The notes: generated from the letters alone by a model not told the origin. 64,000 bases of DNA from Vitellaria paradoxa (GCA_019916065.1 JAINTL010000046.1:332501-396500); one strand, 5' to 3'. Shown: positions 1 to 13,578, counted from the first letter of the stretch. Numbers and translations: made by a program.

Positions 1-1424
1 CATTTACTTATATTATTTAAAAAAATAATAAATTTTCATCAAATCCTATTGTTTTAGTTTGGAATTCAAATTTTATAGAAACTATAAAATTTCAAAATTT
101 AAGTCATAAAATGAAATCAAATCTAACTTACAAAATTTTATTTTAGTCTTTTAAATTAAGCTAATTTTAATAAACAATAATTTATTATTAAATTATGATA
201 TTAAATTAGTGTAATATTAAAATTATTTTATTATTAAAAATTAAATATTTTATAGAATAAAATTAAATATATTTTATTAATTAATTAATTAAATTAGTTA
301 AATTATATATATTTAAAATGATCTTAACTACTATTAAAAATAATATTTTATTAAATTATATTAAATATATTATATGAACCAATTAATTAAATTAGATATA
401 TCAAAATTAAATTTATTAGATTAAATTATAAAGATAAGTATGTATTAGAACAAAGTTAATTACCGCAAAGTAAATGCTATCAAACTGGTAGTGTGACGAA
501 AATTTTAAGAGAAAATATCAATGTTTTCCTAAATATAAAAAAATGCTATTCATGTCTCATATTCGAGAAAAAGTCTAATATGAAAATTTGAACTTTCAAT
601 GCCAGTGCATACAAACAATCACAAACAATTAATTTCATAAGTTTGAAAAAAATAAAATAGATTGACACATCATTTTTACCCGGAAACTCTTGTGGGAATT
701 TAAAAAAAAAAAAAAAACATGGTGGACAAGCCAACCTTTTATTATCAAGTGACATATGGGCATAATGAATAAAGTTTACACTTCTTTTACCTTTTTCTTA
801 CACTCTCCTATTATTCATAAAATTTAATTTATAATAACTACTATAAAATAATAATTTATTTCATTAAATTAAAATAGTTTATTTTATCAAAATATTTTAT
901 TTATTAAAGTAAATTATAAATAATAATTTATTACTAAATGAGTTATTTTAATAAAATTAAAATTAAATATTATTAAAATAATGAATTATTACTAAAATGA
1001 TTCATTTATTAAACTAAGATTATTTTTATTAAATAATAATTTATTATTCAAATATTTTATTTTATTAAAATAATAATTAAGATTAAAATATAATTTATGA
1101 TTAAAATGATTTATTTGATTAATTAATAACTATTTGTAATAAATAAAATTTAAAATTAATTTAGTAAATAATTTTAGTTAATAATAAATTTTTATAAATA
1201 ATAATTTATGAGTAAATTGTAGATTTTATTCAAATATAATTAAAGGCAATGCCTTACCAGCATTAAGTCTTGTCAAGGAATATAAAGGAAGTTGTATTGA
1301 TTTTATGGAATTCCCCATCACTCCGGTAATCAAATAGTTATTTAAGGTTAACTCTGGCTAAGGAAGTTAGCTTTACAAGGATTTCTTTCTTTCTCATAAC
1401 CAAAATCACCTTATCTCCCCCAAA
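1..1424. other. AT-rich intergenic DNA upstream of receptor kinase A
   Basis: Almost entirely A/T runs built from TTAATTAAATTA-like words, with no reading frame resembling a known protein on either strand. The last 200 bases are less AT-biased and probably hold the gene A promoter and 5' leader. Confidence 0.7.
1281..1288 (+). promoter_or_regulatory. possible TATA box of gene A
   Basis: TATAAAGG lies 144 bases before the ATG at 1425, at the edge between AT-rich DNA and the more balanced leader. Spacing suits a plant TATA box with a leader of roughly 100 bases, but the AT-rich setting makes chance matches common. Confidence 0.35.
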
Positions 1425-4400
1425 ATGTTGAGTTCAAAGTTCCTTTTCGTATGTTTCTTCATAGCTCTTGTAATTGCGAGGGGAATCCCTCAAACTTATT
1501 GCAGGGGCTGTGAGTCGTCCTCCTGTGGCAACATCCGCAACATTAGCCATCCTTTCCGATTGAAAAGTGATCCAAAAAACTGCGGTGATCCCAAGTACGA
1601 GCTAGTTTGTGAAAACAATCATACTATCATACCTTGCTTGGATGGCAGAAAATACTATGTGCAGGCGATCAATTACGACAACTTCACAATTCGTGTTGTT
1701 GATTCTATTATTGTCGCGCACAAGAAGAATAATAATAATACTTGCTCCCCCCTTCCTCTGTATTCCTCAACCCTGTCAGAGTGCGTCTCTTCTAATGGGG
1801 AAACAGTCGAATCTGCATATAGTGGTTACCAATTGAAGATGGTAGACGGCATTCATTTTTACTACTACTGTCCGATTCAAAAGGTGGGGGTAACTTTGAT
1901 AAGTTGTCCGTATTCAGTGAATTCCACTGTGTACGTGGACATTACTGGTGCTTGTGTCAATGGATCTGTTAGTCGAAGCGGCAATGTTAATGATAATGAT
2001 TATTCCAATCTTGGAAGGCATTATTATTATTATGTAATCCTCGGACTCTTCGATTCATCACAAGTTGGAGAGAACTGCAGCATAGCTTTGACGGCAAAGA
2101 CATCGTTAATGTCACTGAAAGATGTAAATGATGATCATAATCACAACCTTTCATTCTCAGAAATCCACAATGCCCTGCTCTATGGGTTCGAGCTCTCATG
2201 GTCCTCCTTTAAGTGTCCAAACTGTACTCCGGGTGATCCTTGCTACGTGGGAGGGGATATTTATGAATCATGCCCTTCTGATTACTGCGAGATAAAATAC
2301 GGTCCACTCTATGCATCCTTCTACCATAAGTGTGGTAAGATCACTAAGACTAAATAAAAAATCAACAACTACTTATTTTGTGATGATTTGATTTAAATCT
2401 TTCATAAATCAATATGTTAAACCCCTGTCTGAATTAATAAAGTTGCATTTGAGCAATTTTTTTAAAATAATTACAACAAATTTATTGATTTTAAATTCAT
2501 AAATACAAATACAATCTAACTTAATGAGTTTTCAGTTGGTTAAAAATGTTGTTTGAAGTAAAAAATTAATTAGTAAAATTACAAGTATAATTTCGTTTTT
2601 TAATAAAAAAAAAAGGGAGAAAAATTGGAAGACAAAAGTTATAAAATTATCTTTCCGAGTATACTATGTAATTCAAATAAATATTTGGTAACTAAAATTC
2701 GATAGTACGTACATATTCCGGTAAATTTTGACATTAATAAAATTAAAATTACAACTTTTGTTTGATTAAGAAGAACTAAAGAAAACCAAAGTATTTAATT
2801 ATTTAAACATAGACATGAATTTATTTCAATTTTAAAACATCCCAATATAGACAAATTAATCTATTATGATTCCACAAGCATCATCGTTGTGAGGGGCGGG
2901 TTCACTGTGGCAGAGTAGCAGCAATTAACTCCACTCTTCTTTTTTTTTTTTTTTTTGAGAAAAAATTTGTTATATATAATTTCTAATATTGCCCTTATTA
3001 AAAATTTTTTTGACCCCACTATCCCAATTTATTTTTATTTGTCCCCACCTATATGTAATTGCCTCTCACCTTCAAGATTTCAACATATTTATTCAAGATT
3101 TCAACCCATTTATTTGAAGATTTTAGTATATATTTATCATTAAAATCTTGAACAACTTTTAATCTCCTCCTTTATCCAACTTCACTTTTTTTTTTTCTAT
3201 TTATCATTTATCCAACTTCATATCTTTTTTAGATAATCCTTATCATTGTTTTAGATAAACTTTTTTTATCATTATTTTTTTATCCAACTTTAGTTTTTTT
3301 TATCATTTATTATTTATTTTTGGAATAGTCCTTATAATTTTTTTAAATAATCTTGCTTTTATCATTTATCTAATTTTAACTTTTTTTAGATAGACCTTAT
3401 CAAATTTTAGATAGGTCTTATCAAATATTCCCGTCTTAAATTTTAAAATTTTTAATTCCACTCCCATCCACTATCCTTTTTTATCTCCGTCACTAACATT
3501 TGTATGTGTCTCATATCAATAGTATGAAATACTAGTACAATATGATATCATAACATATATCATATCTCTTATCTACCAGAATATAAGAGATGATTGTTAA
3601 TATTATACCCAAGATTATAGTGCAAGTTTTTAGAAGTTTTCTTAATGTAACATAATCATATCAAAATAATAGAATTATCTAGATATTTACTTAGATAAAG
3701 AAATTAAATAATAAATAAGGCTCAACATAAAAAAAAAAAAATTAAATTAATATTCTAAATTTGACTCGTTATTTAATCTGGGCAACAAAGGCTTTATCCG
3801 GCGGCCCTATTAGAATATCCAAGTCCCACTGATAATTCCTTACCATATATTAGTCTTCGTTTGGATTAGGTACCCCCAAAAAACAAAAACAAAAAAAAAA
3901 AAAATGTTGAGCACAAAGTTTATGGTGGCATGTTTCTTTACAGCTCTTTTAGTTGTAATGCAAATCCCTCAACCTCAAACTTAATTGCAGAGTTTGTAAG
4001 CCATCCTTTTGTGGTACCCCTCCGCCAACATAGTGAATATAGGTCACCCTTTCCGACTAGAAGGGGATCCAGCAAACTGCGGTGTCCTCGACTACAAGCT
4101 AGTTTGTGAAAACAATGTAACTATCCTAGATCTAAGTTCTGTTCTATTAATTTCTAGAAAATACCATGTGGAAGCTATCAATTACGACAACTTCACAATT
4201 CGTGTTGTTCATGCTGGTGTATACATGACAAGAATAATACACATAAGCTGTAAACTGCCAAATTGCAACTAAAATTTCTGTCTCATTGAACTTTCAGATT
4301 GCAATTACATGACAAATAATTTCTAAAATGGTACCTTAATTTCTTGCGCAAGTACCGGAAAAATCAATGGGTTCTATTTGGTGCTTGGTAGAGCGTAAAA

Positions 4401-6283
4401 ATAATTTTGTAATTTTTTCTTTTTTAGTTGAAAACTCTTGTGGAATTATGATATCTGATGCTATTCTTTTGACGGACAACGCAGGATTCCGTGACCGGCT
4501 GCTCGCCATCATTATGAGTAAGTGGCTCGTTTCTTTTGAACAAACGTGAAATGGAAGAGTTCCAATATGATTCATTGATACTGCTATTAGTTTTTCTTAA
4601 TTTCTATTTGCAATACTTATTCCAGAACAGCATTAGGTTTAGGCAATAGACATAGATGCTCCTTAAGGAGTAATTTTCTATAGCAATTCCAGCAATATCT
4701 CTCTCAAAAAAATAAAAAAGAGGGGAAAATTGTTGAGCTTGGACCCCTAGTGTTGCTTATATGGTTGTGTCTGATAAAAATTGTCTTAACCTTTTCGCTT
4801 ACTCATATTATTTTGGTTGCAGAGATTGCGTCGTTGGTGATCAAGCCTCCAATTGGTAAGCACTTATAGTTTTACAGCCAACAACCTAAACATGGATATA
4901 ATTTTGACTCGCCTCAAAAGGCATTTTAACCTCACTCTCGAGGGCAAGCCCTAAGAGGATTTTCCCTACCATAAGGAAAATACATATATACACACATTTT
5001 TACTATTGGTAATAGGATTAGCATGAAATAAAATAATAAATTCATATTTGAATTTAGGAATAGGGCACAAATGCTACAATCTCCAATTTAAACTCAACAA
5101 TGTACTTGCCAAAAACAAATAACTCCTATCATAATTTTCTTATGCAGTGGTATATGTAGCTCCAAGAATTGTATTTGGAGTTCCAATTGCAATTATCTTT
5201 TTAATCATTAAATGGCGAAGGAGGCATTGGTCAATGTTCGAAAATATTGAAGATTATTTACAAAGTCAGAATAATCTGACACCTATTAGGTACTCTTACT
5301 CAGAAATTAAGAAGATGGCGAAAGGTTTCAATGACAAATTAGGTGAGGGTGGTTATGGTTCTGTATATAAAGGTAAAGTTCGAAGTGGCATTCTTGTGGC
5401 AATAAAGATATTAGGTAAGACCAAAACTAATGGTCAAGAATTCATTAGCGAAGTTAGTACAATTGGAAGGATTCATCATGTCAATGTGGTACAACTAATT
5501 GGATATTGTGCTGAGAGATCAAAACGTGCACTTGTATATGAATTCATGCCAAATGGGTCGCTTGACAAGTATTTGTTTCCTAGAGAAGAAAAGGTCCTCT
5601 TGGATTGGGAAAAGAAATACAAGATTGCACTTGGGGTGGCTCAGGGTATTAACTACTTGCATCGAGGCTGTGATATGCAAATTCTACATTTTGATATCAA
5701 GCCTCACAATATTCTTCTCGATGAAAATTTTGTTTCCAAAGTTTCTGATTTTGGGCTTGCAAGATTGTATCCGACTGATAATAGTATTGTGTCCCTTACC
5801 GCAGCTAGAGGAACAATTGGATATGTAGCTCCAGAATTGATTAACAGAAGTATTGGAGGCATCTCGTACAAGGCTGATATTTATAGTTTTGGAATGTTAC
5901 TGATGGAGATGGTAGGCATGAAGAAAAACATAATAAGAAGTGAAGAAAATTCTAGCCAATACTTTCCGAATTGGATTTATGAACATTTCAAGGAGGGCCA
6001 CGAAATTGAAACAGGGGATGCCACCGATGATGAAAGACAAATAGTAAGGAAGATTACTTTAGTTGCATTGTGGTGCATCCAAACAAATCCAGTGGATCGT
6101 CCTTCAATGACCAAAGTTGTGAAAATGCTCGAAGGTGAAGTTGAACTGCTGCAATTACCTCCTGAGCCAATTCAGCCTCCCTCGTACGCATCAATTCAAG
6201 ATCAAACATGGACTGAAGGTTCTTCAAATTCTATAACTTTGCTGTGTGAGCCTTCCAACTCGACAACCTTGCAGATTGAGTAG
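1425..6283 (+). CDS. LRK10L-type receptor-like kinase A (GUB_WAK ectodomain, non-RD kinase)
   Basis: Predicted plasma-membrane serine/threonine receptor kinase. My model joins 1425-2334, 4823-4855 and 5148-6283, all phase 1, giving 692 residues. Exon 1 has a signal peptide (about residues 1-26) and a cysteine-rich ectodomain starting with the GUB_WAK pattern C-x4-CGN-I...PFRL...NCG...YELVC. Its donor TGTG|GTAAGA prevents read-through into a stop at 2355-2357. Exon 2 is 33 bases between TTGCAG and GTAAGC. Exon 3 encodes the membrane span (about 320-336), the basic stop WRRRH, Gly-rich loop LGEGGYGSV (379-387), VAIK lysine 401, HFD 495-497, DFG 515-517 and APE 542-544. HFD replaces HRD, so this is a non-RD kinase. 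The 2.5-kb first intron holds a dead second ectodomain exon, so the link from exon 1 to exon 2 is inferred from phase and splice sites only; the kinase exon itself is certain. Confidence 0.75.
2335..3903. other. AT-rich DNA inside inferred intron 1 of gene A
   Basis: No coding sequence seen. About 2690-2880 and 3500-3860 are recognisably similar to 61.2-61.8 kb, while about 2885-3495 has no counterpart there. That middle segment starts with a GC-rich patch and a long T run and is rich in repeated TATCATTTATCCAACTT-like words, so it is probably an insertion, though I could not define its ends. Confidence 0.5.
3904..4530 (+). pseudogene. decayed GUB_WAK ectodomain exon (second copy, inside gene A)
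   Basis: A frame opening at 3904 reads [12 protein letters not shown]..., a clear match to the gene A signal peptide, but stops at TAA 3982-3984. After a break the ectodomain core resumes ([23 protein letters not shown], then [12 protein letters not shown] as in gene A) and ends at a stop near 4270. A further fragment at about 4430-4515 ([12 protein letters not shown]) resembles the later VGENCSIAL segment of gene A, so the middle is deleted. This may be the original ectodomain partner of the kinase exons at 4823 and 5148, with the intact exon 1425-2334 a second copy that arose by tandem duplication. Confidence 0.8.
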
Positions 6284-7185
6284 TCAACTAGTTAAAATTA
6301 GTAATATACTGTGTAGTCTTTTTTGTTTTATATGTTTTGATTAAAGAATCTAAATTTGTCTACCTTCTACAGACAATTTAAAAATTAATTTGTTAATCTT
6401 GATATCTGATGAAGGAGGGCCTTCTCAAGTTATGTGTTAGCAAAATGTATATGTTTTTTCCATGATAAGTTTCTGAAATCTTTTGGCAAAAAGTAAATTG
6501 ATAGTTAAGATTAAAATAGGCAAAGAGATTTTATTGAAGTTAGGAACTTAATTTTACAAGCAAAGTTTTGTAAACTCGTAATTTTTTCACTAGATTCGAG
6601 TTAATTTTTCAGACATAAAATAATTTAGCATTCATTACCAACTATATAGCTAACAGAAGAATTTCACTCTAAATTTGAGACTCCATTTGGTAATGTTTAT
6701 ATTTACAGATTTTTACAAACAGATAATAAAAACATGTTTGTTAAATTTGTTTTTATTTTTTTGTTTCCAAGAAAGAAAAATAAAAAATTAAATAGAAAAA
6801 CATAAACAAAAAAATGTTTTCATTCTTTTTTTATTTACCATAAATATTTTGTCAATTTTAACATTTTATCCATTTTTGTTACATTACCTTAAAATGAATT
6901 ATTTAATTCAATTATTTTATTAAATTAAAATTATTTTTAATGAAAATATATTTAATTTAATTTGAAATATATTTTATTAAATTATTTTTAATAAATAATA
7001 TAATTAAAATAATTTATTATATCTAAATTTAATTAATTATTAAATTAATGTAAAATATATTTTATTAAATTTAATTAATTTTTAAAAATTAATAAAAAAA
7101 AATATTTTATTAAGATAAAAATTAATTACTATAAACAAAATTATATTTTTAAACATAATTTCAATTTTTGTTTCAAGGAAAAAAA
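6284..7185. other. intergenic DNA after gene A
   Basis: 3' flank of gene A, then AT-rich sequence. From about 6670 it has TTTGTTTTTATTTTTTTG-like words shared with AT-rich insertions at 30.5 and 54.1 kb, so another decayed element may be present. No coding sequence seen. Confidence 0.5.
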
Positions 7186-8439
7186 GGGTAAAGCACAAAA
7201 GTCATCCTACAGTTTACCCTCAGTATCACTTTTGTTTCACACGTTTCAATTGCAATAGTCAAATCTCTACACTTTCGATCAAGTATCAATTCAGTCCTTC
7301 CGTTAGTTGGCCATTAAAAACAACCGTTAAACTGAGGATAAAAAAATAATTTTATTTATAGTTTACCCTCGGTGTCATTTTAATCCCTCACTTTTCAATT
7401 ATAACAATCGAATCCCAATACTTTCAATGTATATTTGAAATATATTTTATTAAATTATATAACATATTTTAATTTGAAATATATCTTATTAAATTATTTT
7501 TAATCAATAATATATTTAAATTATATTTACTATATTTCATTTTTATTGAATTAAATTATTTTTTATAAATAATATGATTAAATTAATAATATAATTAAAA
7601 TAATATTTAATTTAGTTTAATTAACATGAAATATATTTTATTAAATTTGGTTAATTTTTGAAAAAATTAATAAAATTAAAAATTTTATTAAAGACTGATT
7701 TGATGACTTCACTAATGGTTGTTATAATTAATGGAATAAAATTAAAAGAGTCAAACATATAAATGTATACTCTCGAATTGGATATATATACAAAATTATA
7801 TATAGAGAGAAAACTATAAAGATAGAAAATTTAGAAAATAACGATTCTAAAACCGTTTGATAATATTACTGTTTTTTATTTTATTTAACTTTTTACTTTC
7901 TACTTTTATTTTCTACTATCATTTTTTTCTAAAGCAAAAATTGAAACTGCATTTACAGATGCAATTTTATTTACATAAATTATTTTTTAATAATTTAATC
8001 ATATTATTTATGATATTATTTATTTATCATGCAATTTTAATTTAATCATATTATTTATGAAAAACAATTTAATTCAATAAAAAGAAAATGTATTAAATAT
8101 AATTTAAATATTTTATTTATTAACAATAATTTAATAAGATATATTTCTAATTAAAATATATTATATAATTTAATAAAATATATTTCAAATATACATCGAA
8201 AGTATAAGGATTTAATTGTTAAATTTGAAACGTGAAGGACTAAAATGACACTAAGAGTAAACTATAAAAAAAATTACTTTTTTTATTCTCAGTCTAACGG
8301 TTGTATCTATCAGTCAACTAACGGAAGGATCGACTTGATACTTGACCGAATGTGCCGGAATTTGATTGTTGCAATTAAAACATGTGTGACTAAAGTGACA
8401 CTAAAGGTAAGCTGTAAGGGAGATTTTTATATTTTATCC
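7186..8439. mobile_element. foldback / long-TIR DNA transposon, non-autonomous (1254 bp)
   Basis: Two arms of roughly 350 bases (about 7186-7530 and 8090-8439) are reverse complements with moderate divergence, separated by an AT-rich loop. Paired landmarks include GTTTACCCTCAGT-type sequence and TCAACTAACGGAAGG opposite CCTTCCGTTAGTTGG. Both ends abut a run of seven A's, a possible target duplication, though homopolymers make this weak. No transposase frame exists, so it would have moved with help from an autonomous relative. It lies directly after the 3' end of relic P1. Confidence 0.8.
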
Positions 8440-8464
8440 AAAAAAATAATAATAGAAAACATAA

Positions 8465-9690
8465 ATAGAAAATGGCATCACTACCAAATGGACATTTTCA
8501 TAGTAGGAGGCATTGTCAAATTATTTGATTCTCCTTTCAACATTTGAATTGCAACTTTCATGGTAAGATGATCAATTGAATTTCATTTAATCCACCAAAG
8601 CCCCACTGTAGCAGGCTTTTTGAGTCTTCACTACTATAACATTTTCTACTTTCTCATTCCAATTTTTGTTCTAAACGGTTGTAAATCTAGATTTTGTAGC
8701 TCTTCTCCTTGTTCTAAATAGTTGTAAATCTAGATTTTACAGCTCATCTCACTATTCTAAACGGTTGTAAATCAATTCTAAAAAATATATTTGGCTAGTG
8801 TTTTCAACTTTAACATCATTATTCTTTTTCCTTCCAACCATTTGAAGTAGCAATATTCCCTAACTGTGGACATCTGATTTGTAGGATACTTTCCAAAAAC
8901 TCCGATAGCACTTAAGGTGGAATATAGCCCATTGTTTCCCTAGCAATAGTAACGGAAACTACACTTTTCTCCTTAGAACACAAATTGGCCAGACCAACAT
9001 CAGAGATCTTTGGATTAAAGTTTAGTCCAACAAGACCTTGTGAGGTTTAATGTTGAAATGGAGGCTTCATCGATCACTTCCCTGGTAAAGATATTCAATC
9101 CCTATAGGTTTGTTATAGCTATATGTTAAAGCCCCTCCCATCCATATTGGTGGTTCTTCAAGTTCTTAGAAAATACATACTTTTCTAGTGAATTGTTTGG
9201 TAGAAACTTGTACACAAGCTTCAATGAACCCATCAGCGTAGAAGCCTACTAAGCGAACTTTATTGACATTATAGATTTTTTCAATTGTTCCCACTTCATT
9301 AACAACAAAGGTTATGCAATGATTCCTTTGTACATCATTGCATAACCTCCTTTCCCCCGGTTTTTTCATAAATTGATTTGTCTTCCGCTCTACATCAAAA
9401 TCAGAATAACTGGTTGGCCTTAGAACCCTATAACCCTCCAAAAATTTCTCAGTCTTAGGTTCATTTTCTTTTTTTAATTTTATTTGAGTTCAAGAGATAG
9501 ACGAGTGCAATGACTGCCCGAGCAAGAATTAACACACGTCCCAATATTGCACCTGCATGTGTACCTAAAAAATAAACCAAGTTAAGAACTTTATCTTGCA
9601 AATAAATACTATGGTATGGATGAGGGTGAATAGTATTAGCATGGACAACTTCACCTGCAACCTTTGTTGCTCTTGCAAAAGACAATGAAT
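8465..9690 (-). pseudogene. LRK10L kinase relic P1
   Basis: Minus-strand similarity to the kinase exon of gene G runs the full length but is broken by many frameshifts and stops. Recognisable pieces are the membrane span near 9480-9560, a juxtamembrane piece (EGYRVLRPTSYSD, 9400-9435), and EVGTIEKIYNVNKVRLVGF at about 9235-9300, followed by C-lobe traces down to about 8470. A deleted form of the 27-base exon 2 is visible at 9650-9670. No ectodomain exon exists upstream; instead the DNA beyond 9700 matches the 3' flank of gene B, so the copy lost its 5' half. Not expected to make a protein. Confidence 0.85.
8668..8790. repeat. 43-bp tandem repeat, about 2.7 copies, inside relic P1
   Basis: Units start at 8668, 8711 and 8754, each opening with TTCTAAAYRGTTGTAAATC, at an exact 43-base period. 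The intact paralogue has one copy of the corresponding segment (around 46785-46830), so this expansion is specific to the relic. Confidence 0.85.
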
Positions 9691-9699
9691 TAATTAATT

Positions 9700-10840
9700 A
9701 ATTGGTGCTTCCAACATTTTGAGTAGATTGCTAACTCAGCTGTGAACTGATCTTCCACAATAGATGTCAGTTAAAGATCATGAAATTAGCACTTATCCTA
9801 CCGAGTTGTCCGTGCTATCAAAGGATTGCGCAAATTCCATCATTGTGGATGTCACCTTAATCAAAGGATTTTCTTACAAAATATTATTGTATATTTATAG
9901 GGAATTTTGATATCCTTGTTTAAAAAAATTGAGGCAGTCGTCTTATAATTGGACAACTATGCTTTTGTGTTTTAGTATGAGAGCTCATTAATATGATATG
10001 CGTCTTCCTTTTGGCTACATATCAATTTTCAAACTAGGTGCTGGTCGCCAATTGTATAACAATTGTATCCTAGGATTTGCATGAGTTTTATTTTTGTTGC
10101 TCTAACACCCGGTGACAGTGCCTAAACTTTAAAATTACATGTTATGGTGTTTACTAAACACTTCCATGGCTGCAACTAATTAAGGCCAAAACCTTTACTT
10201 CCTTTATGTTTCTATTGAATGACTAGGAACATTAGTACCTTTACACAGCTCCATTGTTCAGTACAAATTGACTCTGCATCATCTTCACAAAATCACAATG
10301 TTAGTGCATTTTCCGAAAATATCTTCATGATACCACCTATTTATTGTGACAGTGTCATCACATTGACAGGAAAGTATATATCATTTTTACCTACTTCAAT
10401 TTGATGAATAATACTCGATTTGTTTTAAAGGTGAATGCCAACTCTTGAAGTCTTGTCCAAAAGGCGTTTAAGAAAAGTTTGTTTCATCATTAGCAGAAAT
10501 GTAATAGCAGAAATATGGGATATTGGTTAAACTCAAAGCCAAAACTGTTGTATTCATCAATAAACTAGTTAATAGGAAATGATTCATCATTGCAATGTGA
10601 TAGCTGTTATTATTTGATTAAGGCATGATAACATTGACCATAATATGTAATGCACTAAACTTTATATTATTCTTTTGGCTCATAAAAGTATTAAAAAAAA
10701 TTATAAAGTACTATTGCTAGACCTAGAATTGTAGACTATATGAGAAACTACTATGCCTGATTTCTTGCAATATATCATAAAGCGTCTGAAGATCCAAAAT
10801 TGAAACATTCATATTATTAAAATTTACAAATTAGGGCTTT
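9700..10840. repeat. duplicated 3' flank of gene B
   Basis: Noncoding DNA that is alignable by eye with 21549-21715 plus 26794-27790 (where it is split by the LTR retrotransposon) and, for its proximal part, with 46265-46545. It therefore marks the edge of the duplicated blocks carrying B, F and G. Short frames in it are not conserved between copies. Confidence 0.75.
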
Positions 10841-11274
10841 TTATTCTAGTTCTAAGATAATTGCCAAGTCCTGTTCAAAATGTCTTCCAAGTTTGCCTAC
10901 ATTGCCAGTGGAGAAAGGGCTAGGAGGAATGGCCAAACTATCTATGTCATCTTCCAGCATTTGAATCACAAGTTTCATAGAAGGACAATCAATAGAATTC
11001 CATTGAATACACCAAAGCCCCACAATTGTAAGCTTTTTCACTATTTTGTCATCTCCATCTTCCTCGATCCATATTCTCAACTCTTCTCCTTACTCCAAAC
11101 AATCGTATATCCATTCTAGAGAATACATCTGACTAATGTTTTCAACTTCAACATCGTTATTCTTTCTCCCTCCATCCATTTCAAGTAGCAACATTCCATA
11201 ACTATAAACATCGGATTTGTAGAATACTTTCCCAAAATTCCTAGATAGTACTTCAAGTGCAATATAACCCATGG

Positions 11275-11674
11275 TCCCTCTAACAACAGTCATAGAAATA
11301 GCACTTTATTCCTTGGAACACAACTTGGCCAAACCAAAGTTAGATGCCTTTGAATTGACGTTGTGGCCTAATAAGATGTGAGGTTTAATGTCAAAATGGA
11401 GGATTTGTTGATCACACCCTTGGTGAAGATATTCAATCCCTTTAGCTATCCCTAAAGCAACATGTTGAAGCAGCTCCCTCTAATAACAGTCATAGAAATA
11501 GCACTTTACTCCTTGGAACACAACTTGGCCAAACCAAAGTCAGATGCCTTTGAATTGACGTTGTGGCCTAATAAGATGTGAGGTTTAATGTCAAAATGGA
11601 GGATTTGTTGATCACACCCTTGGTGAAGATATTCAATCCCTTTAGCTATCCCTAAAGCAACATGTTGAAGCAGC
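11275..11674. repeat. 200-bp tandem duplication within pseudogene B
   Basis: Units of exactly 200 bases (about 11275-11474 and 11475-11674) are almost identical, with only a few substitutions. The junction shares CAGCTCCC with the outer edge. The unit carries the catalytic-loop and DFG coding segment, and 200 is not a multiple of three, so the duplication shifts the frame. Confidence 0.9.
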
Positions 11675-13578
11675 TCCCAACCAAGATGATGGTTCTCTGA
11701 ATTGTTAGAAAAGATATACTTTTCTAGTGAATCATTTGATAGGAACTTATACACAAGAGCTCGTATGAACCTATCAGCACAGAAGCCAACCAAGCGAACA
11801 ACATTGACATGGTGGATTTTCCCAATTGTTCCCACTTCATTGATGAATCTTCCCCATTTTCCTTGGAGTTGTTGAGGACTTTAACAGTCATAAAGATTTC
11901 ATGTGAAAGGATCCCTTTGTACACCATTCCATAACCTCCTCCCAATTTCTCCCTAAATTGATTTGTGATCTGTTTAATATTAGTATAAGAACATCTTGCG
12001 GGTCTCAAACCTTTGCAATCCTCCAGGAATTTCTCAATCTTCACTTGATTTTCTTTTTCTACTTTATTTGATATGTGGAGATAGCAAAATGCAATGACAG
12101 CTAGCAAAAGAAGAAAGCAACCTAAGATTATCCCTGCATGTATAAAATAAAAAAATAAAATAAAGTTTAAGCACCTTATCATCTTACAAATATATTGGTG
12201 TATATATATCAGATAAAAGGGGGAATAGAGAGCCACAACTGAAAGCTTTAGTTTCTTTATTGCATCTGCAAAAGATAATCGAATTATCTAGTTTAAAGAG
12301 CGAATGCATATGGTAGAATTTGGTAAATTTGCTATTACTACATATGTCTGCAAGACTCTCAAGTGAAGTAGCTTAAGACGGTAGAATCATGGGAATACCA
12401 CAACCAATTTGTTGATCCTAATAGCATTATGAACATATGTATATAAAGGCTATGTTCTAACTACATGTGTGACAACCATGTTAGTATAGATATTTATATA
12501 AATAAGTTCCCTGTTGTGACCAGGATGATGTCTGCAGTCAGGATATTTAAGAGCCAATATCCTCTTAGCATATAGAATTCGAATTCCTCCACTGCAGACC
12601 TTTTTCACCTTCCGAGTAAGAAGAATTCTGGCCTTTTTAGTACTCACAAAAGAGAGATCCCCTTGTTCAAGTGCTATAACATGGTAGCTACAGAGAGAGT
12701 GTTAATAATTTAACTGAACTGATACCACTTAGCTGCTTGATTAAATAAAAGCAAGAATCAAAGGATTACTGACTTAAGCTAGGAATTCTGGGGGAAATTC
12801 AAAGCGTGAACAGAGTGATTTCGGTTATAATTCTTTGTATCAAGATTATTTTGATATAAAATTAGCATGTGAAAGCGTACTCCTAATTTAGACAAAAACA
12901 GATCATAGCTATAGCTTTTTGCAGTCAAAGAGTTTCGGTGATGTTTAATTCTATTGGCCTGAAAGTACTGTAAGATTACTAATTAAAAGACCATTTAGTA
13001 ATTAAATGCAAGAATGAATGGATGAATGAATGAATCAGTAGTACCTTCTAGTTTGTGCTTACAGAAAGTACTCTTAGAACGACAGAAAATGTCGTCAGCG
13101 TCACAGTTTCTGGAGTCAGGTTTCAATGTCTCCAAAATCATCATAGTACAAAACCGATGCCATGGTGCCGATCTTGGCACAAGATGTCCATGGATAATCA
13201 GTCACGTCAGCACCGGCCCCCATGATGCAAACATGGTAACCAGGGACGCTGCTAAGGCAAGGCACCCATCCCCCAAGGTTATCTCTCTTTGGTGAGGAAC
13301 AATTATAAAAATCGTCGTAGTCGTTCTTCCGGATCCGGAAAGGAAAGACGGAAAAATCGTGGTTCAGAAGCGGCCGCGGAAGGCAGCTGCTGCTGCTATC
13401 CAGGGCAGACGCTCGAATTTGTTTTGATATGTAACGAATTTGGATGACTTGCAATTTTACAGAAGAAGGCAGCAGCTGAAGCAGTGTTTGGTTGTGGTCA
13501 TTGCAAGATAGCTCCAACTCGGGATAACCGCAGCACTCGGGCTATCTACCTTTGAGCCGGAACGGAGATTTTTGGGAC

